The position numbers and the translations under genes were made by a program. DNA of 64,000 nucleotides from the NCBI RefSeq assembly GCF_002377945.1, contig NZ_DFQV01000009.1, positions 1 to 64,000 of the forward strand, read 5' to 3'. Positions 9,122 to 16,643 of this stretch are shown here, piece by piece (the stretch's first letter is position 1; every line of letters starts with the position of its first letter). Source of the DNA: Psychrobacter sp. UBA3480. GTDB taxonomy: Bacteria; Pseudomonadota; Gammaproteobacteria; Pseudomonadales; Moraxellaceae. The notes beneath the pieces are model-generated. The model had not been told where the DNA came from. It saw only the letters and a program-made list of their open reading frames with translations, and did no database searches.

Positions 9122-9325
9122 ATGGCATGGATAGAACCGTACATGCGGTTATTAATAGTGAGTTGTCTATGGTTAGTTATTAGCCGCATCGTCTCTGTAT
9201 GTCGCATTACTCTTGTATATAGTCACAAGCGTTCACTCAAAGTCGTTTTATTTATCGTGACGGGCGCTATACTAAAGATTGGCTATAAAACTGAACAAAA
9301 GCCTCACAATAATAATGACGAATGA
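9122..9325 (+). CDS. Possible small hydrophobic protein
   Basis: An open frame of 67 codons from ATG 9122 (77 if a TTG at 9092 is used) ends 14 bp before the MBL-hydrolase gene. It has two hydrophobic stretches, at about residues 8-26 and 40-53, and a charged Asn-rich tail. The TTG start falls inside the katE terminator, so ATG 9122 is preferred. The ribosome-binding site is weak. I recognise no family, and it could be a chance frame. Confidence 0.3.
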   Translation: MAWIEPYMRLLIVSCLWLVISRIVSVCRITLVYSHKRSLKVVLFIVTGAILKIGYKTEQKPHNNNDE

Positions 9326-9339
9326 GGTAGGGAACACCA

Positions 9340-10128
9340 ATGAGTCTATGTGAAATTGTACGTTTAGAAGGATATATTCAAAGTAGTTATCTGGCAGTAT
9401 ATCCAGATAAAATAATGCTGTTAGATGGTTGCTGCCGTGCTGATGTACCGATGGTGCTCGACTATATTAAGACAACGTTAAAACGACCCATCACCGACCT
9501 AAAAGTAGTAGTGGTCACGCATATGCATCCGGATCATGCAGGCGGTGCGAATAAATTTCGAGAAAAGACTGGCTGTCTGATTGTCTCAGCGGATGAAAAA
9601 AAGCAGTGGTATAGCGGTATTGGCGGGCACACGATGCACTTCGTAGATATACATCTAGGATATTATGTGGCCAGACGTCAAGGTAAAACATTTAAAAACC
9701 TATATTACTCGGCAAGTCTGAAACCGGATATCACCGTCACAGATGGTGAGCTTGTGCCAAAGTTCGATGAGTGGCAAGTATTAGAGACGCCAGGTCATAC
9801 GGATCGTGATTTATCATTGTTTCATCTGCCTAGTCGTGAAGTATACACCGCTGATTTAATCATTAAGTTGCGCCACAAGTTTGTAGCGCCATTTCCTGTC
9901 TATTACCCTAAAGCTTATGTCCAATCGTTAAAAAAAATCAGGGCATTGCAACCGTCAATGGTGATGATGGCACATGGACGAGAGCTAGCGATGAGTGAGG
10001 CAGAGTTTGATGAGTTTATCGCTCATGCGCCCAAGCATCCACGTACCATCAAGGATACGATCAGACATAAACTACTATGGCGCAAGAGAGATAACTTTCG
10101 ACTGTTTAAACGCAAGCATAATAAATAG
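9340..10128 (+). CDS. MBL-fold metallo-hydrolase
   Basis: This 262-residue protein has the metal-binding signature HMHPDH at residues 61-66, followed by AGG. LETPGHTDRDLSLF supplies the next conserved histidine, YTADLIIK the conserved aspartate, and MVMMAHGREL a late histidine. It is therefore a metallo-beta-lactamase-fold hydrolase with two metal sites. The family covers glyoxalase II, lactonases and others, and nothing here decides the substrate. A strong bidirectional terminator follows. Confidence 0.85.
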   Translation: MSLCEIVRLEGYIQSSYLAVYPDKIMLLDGCCRADVPMVLDYIKTTLKRPITDLKVVVVTHMHPDHAGGANKFREKTGCLIVSADEKKQWYSGIGGHTMHFVDIHLGYYVARRQGKTFKNLYYSASLKPDITVTDGELVPKFDEWQVLETPGHTDRDLSLFHLPSREVYTADLIIKLRHKFVAPFPVYYPKAYVQSLKKIRALQPSMVMMAHGRELAMSEAEFDEFIAHAPKHPRTIKDTIRHKLLWRKRDNFRLFKRKHNK

Positions 10129-10190
10129 AGGTATATAAAAGTTAAGAAACTAATAGCTAAAAAACAACGTTTAAAAAGCCCAGACGAAAA

Positions 10191-10223
10191 AAAGCCCAGT
10201 TACTAAGATAGTAACTGGGCTTT
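10191..10223. terminator. Bidirectional terminator, MBL hydrolase / tRNA-Lys
   Basis: A 13-bp stem (AAAGCCCAGTTAC at 10191-10203 and its complement at 10211-10223) with a short loop has A and T runs at its ends. It serves the MBL gene from the left and the minus-strand tRNA-Lys from the right. Confidence 0.85.
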
Positions 10224-10230
10224 CTAAATA

Positions 10231-10306
10231 TGGTGGGCTGTCCGCGACTCGAACGCGGGACCAATTGATTAAAAGTCAACTGCTCTACCAACTGAGCTAA
10301 CAGCCC
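10231..10306 (-). tRNA. tRNA-Lys(TTT), copy 1
   Basis: This 76-nt cloverleaf is read on the minus strand. The acceptor GGGCTG pairs with CAGCCC, the D-arm is TTAGCTCAGTTGGTAGAGC, and the anticodon loop CTTTTAA gives anticodon TTT. The T-arm is GTTCGAGTC and the 3' CCA is encoded. It is identical over its length to the copy at 10466-10541. Together they look like a two-tRNA transcript ending at the terminator to the left. Confidence 0.97.
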
Positions 10307-10465
10307 TGAAGAGTATATAAAAAAGCAATGCTTTTTAACTCTGCAAGAGAAAATTCTAACTAAAGAACTTTTTAAAACTAAACATCTTAACGATGTCTTT
10401 TAAACTTATCTTTATTAGTCTACTACCGGATAGGGCAGAACGATTAATAAAGATTAAACTAAATA

Positions 10466-10541
10466 TGGTGGGCTGTCCGCGACTCGAACGCGGGACCAAT
10501 TGATTAAAAGTCAACTGCTCTACCAACTGAGCTAACAGCCC
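10466..10541 (-). tRNA. tRNA-Lys(TTT), copy 2
   Basis: This is the same 76-nt cloverleaf as the copy at 10231-10306, with anticodon TTT and an encoded CCA. It is separated from that copy by 159 bp and is upstream in the direction of transcription, so the promoter of the pair is expected to the right, between 10542 and 10735. Confidence 0.97.
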
Positions 10542-10735
10542 TAACGTTTAAAGTGTTTGTATCCCTAAACGTGAGAGCACATTATATATATAATTATGAC
10601 AATTACAACCCCACATGATAAAAAAAGTGTAATTCTCTTATAAAATTGCCAATTTATTCCAGTTTATTTAAATTTTCGTCATTATATCGATATTGACTGC
10701 TCTATTTTTGGCTAAAGCGAGTCAATAATCGATTA

Positions 10736-12871
10736 TTAGTCTCGAGAAAGTGCTTCAACAGGATCTAATTTGGCAGCATTACGTGCTGGCAAGAATCCAA
10801 ATACTACACCAATTAACGTCGAACAAACAAAAGCAGCAATAATAGAGGTTGATGAATAGATAACTTTGAAATTATCACCGCCCACACTATTGATCAGCTC
10901 GCCAATGGCAAATGCCAGTCCAATACCAATCAGTCCCCCTAAAATACAGACCAGAACGGCCTCAATGAGGAACTGCTGCATGATATCGCTCTGACGTGCA
11001 CCTACTGCCATTCGTACACCAATCTCATTAGTTCGTTCGGTGACAGAGACCAGCATGATGTTCATCACCCCAATACCGCCGACGATCAATGAAATAACCG
11101 CGACTGATGAGATAAGCAGGGTCATCGTGCCTGTCGTCGACTCGATCGTTTGACGAATAGAGTCTGAATTGCGCAACTCAAAGTCATCTTTGCCATGGCG
11201 ACTCTCTATCAAGTCAGAGATGGCCGTCTCTGCGGCGCTAGAAGAGATACTATCGTCTAATAACGCTACAAAGCGATCGATATTGGTACTACCCGTGACA
11301 CGCGACATCACCGTTGTATAAGGCATATAGATAGTAGGCGTCGTCACACTGGGTCCAAAGCCACCATCGCTCTCTTCGAGGACGCCAATCACGCGTCCAG
11401 GCACACTACCAACCAATATCACTTCGCCAACAGGGTTATCAATATCTGAGAAAAAGGTCTGCTTAGCATTGTCATCGATGATGATATCTTGACTACGTAA
11501 TGTAACGCTTTTCGCATCAAACCCTTGGCCCAATGCCAACGTCTCACCAGTGACGGTTAGATAGTCTTCGCCAACGCCGTTGACGGTAGCATCCTCTTGT
11601 ATACTACGATAGCGCACGCTAGAGTTAGCATTTACTTGAGGGCTGACGCTGATAATATAGGGCTGATTGCCGACCGCCTCTGCGTCTTCTGGTGTCAAGT
11701 TGTCATCGTTATAGCGGCGTCTAGGGTCGCCTCTAGGGTAGCCATCATTGACGGTGATGGTATTAGTACCTAGCGAGCTAATATTGGCAAGGATTTGCTG
11801 CTGAGAGCCTTGTCCAAGACCTACGATAGATACAACCGCAGCGATACCGATGATAATGCCGAGCATAGTCAGTAGGGTACGCATTTTATGCGCGCGCATG
11901 GCAAGCAAAGACATTTTAAACGCTTCAAGCAGTCGATCAATAAAGCTACCAAAGGCGCTTTTTCGATGTTCACCAAGGATAGATTCTGGTTTTTTGTCGG
12001 TGTGCTTATAATGCTCAGTTTGATAATCAGCGATGACATAGCCGTCTTTTAGCTCAATCACACGCTCCGCTTGCGCTGCTAGCTTTGGATCATGAGTGAC
12101 CATGATAATGGTATGACCTTGTGCACTGAGGTCATGCAAAATTGCCATGACGTCTTCGCCAGACTTACTGTCTAGGGCACCCGTTGGCTCATCTGCCAAG
12201 ATCACGTCACCACCATTCATCAGTGCACGAGCAACAGAAACGCGCTGCTGCTGTCCACCTGAGAGCTGATTGGGACGGTTATTGACCTTATTACCAAGCC
12301 CCAAATCCGTTAGTAACTTCTCAGCACGATTTGTGCGTGCTTCGGTATCCATGCCAGCATACACGGCAGGGACAGCGACGTTGTCTTTGGCACTGATATC
12401 ACCAAGCAAATGATAGCGTTGAAAAATAAAACCAAAATGCTCACGGCGCAGTTCTGCTAGCTGATCGGCATCAAGCTTACGCGCGGATTGGCCATAGATC
12501 TTATAATCGCCAGCAGTGGCTTGATCTAGACAACCTAAGATATTCATTAAGGTGGACTTACCAGAGCCTGACTGTCCAATGATGGCGACCATCTCACCTT
12601 GATTGATAGTTAGATTGATATCATGCAAAACGCGAATCGTTTGCTCACCAGCAGGGAACTCTCTGATAATGCCAGACAACTCCATAATGGGCTTGCCTGG
12701 TGCAGGGTGATTAACGGTATTGATTTTTGCTGAATTATTCAAGTTATCTGAATTATCTAAGTTGTTTGAGCTGTTTGAAGGGTTAGCAGAAGTGTGTGAC
12801 CCTAAGTTTTGAGCCGTGCTACTTTCAGAGCTATCTTCAGTCGACGGTTTAGGAGATTGAGATATAGTCAT
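10736..12871 (-). CDS. macB: MacB-type ABC transporter, fused ATPase and permease
   Basis: This 711-residue protein has an ABC ATPase domain with Walker A GQSGSGKST at residues 99-107, signature LSGGQQQRVSVARAL, Walker B VILADEPTGALD and the switch VTHDP. A MacB permease follows, with one helix (about residues 330-355), a large periplasmic domain and three C-terminal helices. MacB works with MacA and an outer-membrane TolC to export macrolides, peptides or lipoproteins. macA lies directly upstream, with 101 bp between them. No tolC is in the window. An unusual Ser/Asn/Asp-rich extension of about 60 residues precedes the ATPase domain. Confidence 0.93.
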   Translation of the reverse strand: MTISQSPKPSTEDSSESSTAQNLGSHTSANPSNSSNNLDNSDNLNNSAKINTVNHPAPGKPIMELSGIIREFPAGEQTIRVLHDINLTINQGEMVAIIGQSGSGKSTLMNILGCLDQATAGDYKIYGQSARKLDADQLAELRREHFGFIFQRYHLLGDISAKDNVAVPAVYAGMDTEARTNRAEKLLTDLGLGNKVNNRPNQLSGGQQQRVSVARALMNGGDVILADEPTGALDSKSGEDVMAILHDLSAQGHTIIMVTHDPKLAAQAERVIELKDGYVIADYQTEHYKHTDKKPESILGEHRKSAFGSFIDRLLEAFKMSLLAMRAHKMRTLLTMLGIIIGIAAVVSIVGLGQGSQQQILANISSLGTNTITVNDGYPRGDPRRRYNDDNLTPEDAEAVGNQPYIISVSPQVNANSSVRYRSIQEDATVNGVGEDYLTVTGETLALGQGFDAKSVTLRSQDIIIDDNAKQTFFSDIDNPVGEVILVGSVPGRVIGVLEESDGGFGPSVTTPTIYMPYTTVMSRVTGSTNIDRFVALLDDSISSSAAETAISDLIESRHGKDDFELRNSDSIRQTIESTTGTMTLLISSVAVISLIVGGIGVMNIMLVSVTERTNEIGVRMAVGARQSDIMQQFLIEAVLVCILGGLIGIGLAFAIGELINSVGGDNFKVIYSSTSIIAAFVCSTLIGVVFGFLPARNAAKLDPVEALSRD

Positions 12872-12972
12872 AGCAGTGTCTTTAATAAAGGCTAATAAGC
12901 GTTATAGTGTTGTTATGAAAGGGCTGCTATGTTCAACAAGCCCCTTTTTATTCAACATAGTCAAAGAACAAG

Positions 12973-14298
12973 TTACATTCGAGGTCCACCAGGGATACGG
13001 CCGCTACCTGATTTCTTACCACTTTCTTCACTGATGATGACTTCTTCTCCTTCTTTCAAACCACTTAAGATTTGCGCATTTACTCGGTTATCGATACCGA
13101 CTTCTACAGTACGCTCTTCTACGGTTCCATCCTCTTTTAATACACGTACAAACTTGCCAGTGGCCGCTTTGCTTTTTTCTTTACCTTTAGAGCGTTTTTC
13201 TTGTATCACTGTTGACGGTACTAACAGGGCGTTTTTGGCTTCGTTAACGATGATATAAATCTGCGCGGTCATATCAATGCGGAATAAGCGGTCAGGATTA
13301 GGCACTTCTACGTAGCCGACATAATAGATAGCAGCGTCTGTTGAGCTGGTACTACTGATTTGCTCTGGAGCAGGCTCGATAGCAGTCAACGTCGCATCAT
13401 ACTGCTGGTCTGGATTACCGATGATATTAAAATAAGCGGGCATACCAGCATTGACGTTAATGACATCAGCTTCGGAGATTTGCGCGTTGATACGTACGGT
13501 CGATAAATCTGCTAGCGTTACTAGTGTAGGCGCTGTTTGGTTGGCGTTGACCGTAGTGCCTTGCTCAGTCGTAATAGAAACGACAGTACCTGATATCGGG
13601 GCGCGAATCGTGGTATAGCTCAAATCTTCTTCAGCAGTACTGACGTTGGTTCGTGATTTGCGTAATGCTGCTTGTTGGCTGTTGATATTGGCTTCGGTGG
13701 TCGCAATCGCTGCTTTTGCTGTATCGATAGCTGCACGTGCATTGGCAACCGCTGCTTTTGCGGTCTCGACACTGGTTGCTTGCGTGTCATATTCTTGCTG
13801 CGAGATAGCGTCGATAGCGACTAAGTCTTGCAAACGCGCAAAATCAGACTGTGCTTGTTTGAGCTCAGACTGACGGCTGGCAAGATCAGCATAGGCACTT
13901 TTTAGACTGGCTTGTTTGCTTAACGATTCTGCTTGAGCACTTTGTAGCGCAGCTTCGCTTTGTTCAAGACTAGCTTGTTCATTGCTCAGGCTGTTCTTCT
14001 GAGTCACTTGATCAATCTGCGCAATCAAATCGCCTTGCTTAACTTCGTCACCGACTTCAACATACAGGCGTTTTACTTCACCAGACACCTGTGCCCCTAC
14101 ATCGACGGTATTTAACGCTTTTACTTTACCGGATGCCATGACATTGTTTTCAATATCACCGACTTCGACTGTTGCGGTTAAATAGTTAGGTGTGGCTTCT
14201 TCTGGTTTTAAAAAAGTATAGGCCAAAGCCCCTAATGCTACGATAATTAAGGCAATAACACCCCATTTGATAGCAGACTTTTTGCTTATTTTGCGCAT
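12973..14298 (-). CDS. macA: MacA-type periplasmic adaptor (HlyD family)
   Basis: This 441-residue membrane-fusion protein has an N-terminal anchor helix at about residues 12-30 and a lipoyl half-motif ASGKVKALNTVDVGAQVSGEV. A long Ala/Gln/Ser-rich coiled-coil hairpin follows (about residues 105-225), then the second lipoyl half TIRAPISGTVVSI and a beta-barrel. This is the adaptor that links MacB to an outer-membrane channel. It starts the macAB operon. The hairpin is long, as in MacA proteins. The C-terminus ends in a short Gly/Pro/Arg tail (GRIPGGPRM). Confidence 0.92.
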   Translation of the reverse strand: MRKISKKSAIKWGVIALIIVALGALAYTFLKPEEATPNYLTATVEVGDIENNVMASGKVKALNTVDVGAQVSGEVKRLYVEVGDEVKQGDLIAQIDQVTQKNSLSNEQASLEQSEAALQSAQAESLSKQASLKSAYADLASRQSELKQAQSDFARLQDLVAIDAISQQEYDTQATSVETAKAAVANARAAIDTAKAAIATTEANINSQQAALRKSRTNVSTAEEDLSYTTIRAPISGTVVSITTEQGTTVNANQTAPTLVTLADLSTVRINAQISEADVINVNAGMPAYFNIIGNPDQQYDATLTAIEPAPEQISSTSSTDAAIYYVGYVEVPNPDRLFRIDMTAQIYIIVNEAKNALLVPSTVIQEKRSKGKEKSKAATGKFVRVLKEDGTVEERTVEVGIDNRVNAQILSGLKEGEEVIISEESGKKSGSGRIPGGPRM

Positions 14299-14600
14299 GA
14301 CAACAATCCAATCACAATTAAATCAAGTGTAGATATAGTAGAGACTTCACCTACAAAAGGGAATGGAAATTAGTTTACGAAAGGTTAAGGTAGCCAATAA
14401 TAGAGACAGGTACAGAAAAGAAATGCTTACTAAAAATCAATAAAACGGAGATTATAGGAGAATAAGATAGGGTAGTAGAATCTGGATTTATAGCGTTTAA
14501 ACGTATAAACCAATAAGAAAAACGTATAGATCAGTAAGAGAAGAGATGGATAACTCGTGGCTAAGCGCAACAATAAAAGGTGGTGACAAGTGGCTCAGTC
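14299..14600. other. Intergenic region between holA and macA
   Basis: This 302-bp AT-rich stretch holds the macA promoter region. I see no gene and no clear terminator for holA, only a short palindromic patch around GTTTAAAC near 14495-14503. Confidence 0.5.
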
Positions 14601-15701
14601 TTAGCGCATAGCAAATAAACGCTTACCTGCGAGCTCTAGTGCCGCTTGCAATAATAATTCCCATGCTGGCTGACGAATAAGACCTTTGATAGCTTGGTCA
14701 CAGCGGTAAAGCAGGGCAGGCCATTCGCTCGTTTGTTGTTTTGACTGACGACGGCAGGCTTGTTGGTACAACCCTTGCTTACTACGCCAAATGCCTAATG
14801 CTTGAGGGTCTTGACCGTCCATAAGTTGAATGATTTGACGCATGTCTTTGCTAATAGCCCAGAGCACTAAAGTAGTGGGCTCATCGGTCGACTTTAGCTG
14901 AAATATGATTTTGGCGACCTGCGTACTATTGCCCGCAAGCATCGCATCAGACAAATCAAACACACTAAACTGCGCATCGCTGACCAACGCTGCTTGTAGG
15001 TCTGCAATATCCAATGCCACATTATTCACAGGTTGTGAAAAGCTATTAGATTGTTCGGTACTGTTGTCAGTAGCACTATCTTCACTAGTACTGTTATTAG
15101 CAACTAGCTGCGGTGCAAACAGATAAGACAGTCGCCATAGGGTTTGATAAGCACTTAGCAAATGATGCTCAGTGTGTGACATGAGTAGTTGCCATGCTTC
15201 TTGAGACAGTCGTAAGCCAAACTTCTGAGCTTGTATCTGTAGTAGCTGTTGGCGCTGCTGCTCATTGTATAAATTGCAATCAATGACATTGCCATATTGC
15301 GCAAAAGGAGCAAACCATTTGCTGCTCTGGCTGCGTTTGTCTTGCTTAGGTGTGAGCCACAACACACTATGGCCGTGTGTGCCAGCTTGTGCCTCGACCG
15401 CAAAACGTTCCAACTCAGCGATAACTGCTTTATCAGGTTTATGATTGCCTGTCACGATCAAGGCGCTGGCATCATCAAATAAAGACTGACTACCAAGCTC
15501 TGACAGTACTTCTTGCCAACTCTTGACAGAAATCAGCTCTATACGTTTGATTGCATAGTTCTGTGCGCGCCAGTGTGGACGCAGTGCATCTATCAACCAT
15601 TGACTGAGTAATGGCTCGTCACCGTGCGCCAGCCACAAGCCCGCTACCGCAACGGAAGGCTGCAGTAGTTTTGGATAGGCTTTTATGAAAGTATCTTGCA
15701 T
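14601..15701 (-). CDS. holA: DNA polymerase III subunit delta
   Basis: This 366-residue protein is the clamp-loader delta subunit, which opens the beta clamp. Visible family features are WLAHGDEPLLSQWLIDALR near the N-terminus, VLWLTPKQDKRSQSSKW in the middle, and a helical C-terminus with LLYRCDQAIKGLIRQPAWELLLQAALELAGKR. A Ser/Thr/Asn-rich low-complexity insert sits at about residues 200-225. It lies downstream of leuS and lptE, the common leuS-lptE-holA order. A 104-bp inverted-repeat element separates it from lptE. Confidence 0.9.
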   Translation of the reverse strand: MQDTFIKAYPKLLQPSVAVAGLWLAHGDEPLLSQWLIDALRPHWRAQNYAIKRIELISVKSWQEVLSELGSQSLFDDASALIVTGNHKPDKAVIAELERFAVEAQAGTHGHSVLWLTPKQDKRSQSSKWFAPFAQYGNVIDCNLYNEQQRQQLLQIQAQKFGLRLSQEAWQLLMSHTEHHLLSAYQTLWRLSYLFAPQLVANNSTSEDSATDNSTEQSNSFSQPVNNVALDIADLQAALVSDAQFSVFDLSDAMLAGNSTQVAKIIFQLKSTDEPTTLVLWAISKDMRQIIQLMDGQDPQALGIWRSKQGLYQQACRRQSKQQTSEWPALLYRCDQAIKGLIRQPAWELLLQAALELAGKRLFAMR

Positions 15702-15733
15702 AGCGTGGTGTTACACAGGTTGATGAGCAGGTA

Positions 15734-15837
15734 ATACCAATTCCAAGAATATGCTTAACAATATTAAGCTAGCCCAGTCTACTCAAGGTAGTACTTACAC
15801 TCGCTTAGTTTGCTACTCATACTTCTAGGGATGGTAT
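15734..15837. mobile_element. MITE-like 104-bp element with imperfect terminal inverted repeats
   Basis: The left end starts ATACCAATTCCAAGAATATG. The right end, read in reverse complement, starts ATACCATCCCTAGAAGTATG. These are closely similar 20-bp termini in opposite orientation enclosing about 64 bp with no coding capacity. The element lies in the 162-bp gap between lptE and holA. The structure resembles a small non-autonomous element or a dispersed repeat. No second copy is visible in this window. Confidence 0.5.
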
Positions 15838-15863
15838 CGTTTGATAATCAGAACGACTAACTA

Positions 15864-16577
15864 TTACGGTTGTGGTACGACGACAACGGTTGGTGTCACA
15901 CCTTTATTCATTTGCAGAGATTGTTTGGCAGCAGGTGCGACTTTAGGAAGCGAGATAGCAACATACTGGTCAGTGATACGGCGAGCTAAAGTATCATAGA
16001 GCCAATCGCGAGTCTGATCGCCTTGCTGATCGTCAGTACTAACAGAGGCTTCGTTGTACTGATAGCTTCGCTCGACCTGAATGGGGTTGCTTAGTGTTAC
16101 AGGCTTACCATTTTCCATCGTTTGATAGCTGACATCTGCTGATAGTACCAAGCGAATCTCTGTTAATACGCCAACCAATTCGTAACGTTTAAAACGTACA
16201 TTACGGATGTCGATAGCGGCAATAGACTCAGCCCCTGCTTGTTGGTTATTGCGGGCAACTTCTTCTGAGCTCATATTACTAATAACATCGACACCTAACG
16301 TCTTTAGGCGACGCGTCAATGGTAGTTTCAGCGGGAAGGAGGTGCGATTGTCTTCGATGATGACCGCTGTTTTTTCGACGTCAAGCAGCATCGCTGAGTC
16401 GTAGCCACGCAGCTGGAAACCACAGCCGCTAAGAGCAGCGGCTGCACCTACCACTGCAAACATTGGCAGCGTGGCAAGTAAGACTGCTCCGAGCTTTTGG
16501 CCATGGGACTTTTTGTTAGCTAGGCTGTGTGCGCTTGATTCTGGTTGCGCCTGCTCAGCTCGATGCTTGTATGACAT
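15864..16577 (-). CDS. lptE: LPS-assembly lipoprotein LptE
   Basis: LptE plugs the outer-membrane LptD barrel and helps insert LPS. The protein has a lipoprotein signal with lipobox LSGC, directly followed by GFQLRGYD, the hallmark start of mature LptE. An earlier ATG at 16592 is in frame, but AGGA is spaced 8 nt before the ATG at 16577, so I prefer MSYKHRAEQ as the start (237 residues). The leader is long, with about 30 polar residues before the hydrophobic core. It lies directly downstream of leuS, as in many gammaproteobacteria. Confidence 0.88.
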   Translation of the reverse strand: MSYKHRAEQAQPESSAHSLANKKSHGQKLGAVLLATLPMFAVVGAAAALSGCGFQLRGYDSAMLLDVEKTAVIIEDNRTSFPLKLPLTRRLKTLGVDVISNMSSEEVARNNQQAGAESIAAIDIRNVRFKRYELVGVLTEIRLVLSADVSYQTMENGKPVTLSNPIQVERSYQYNEASVSTDDQQGDQTRDWLYDTLARRITDQYVAISLPKVAPAAKQSLQMNKGVTPTVVVVPQP

Positions 16578-16643
16578 AAACGCTATCCTCATATGATAAG
16601 AAGGCTTAGAGCACTAAGCCTAAAATACTTAGCTCAAGATACC

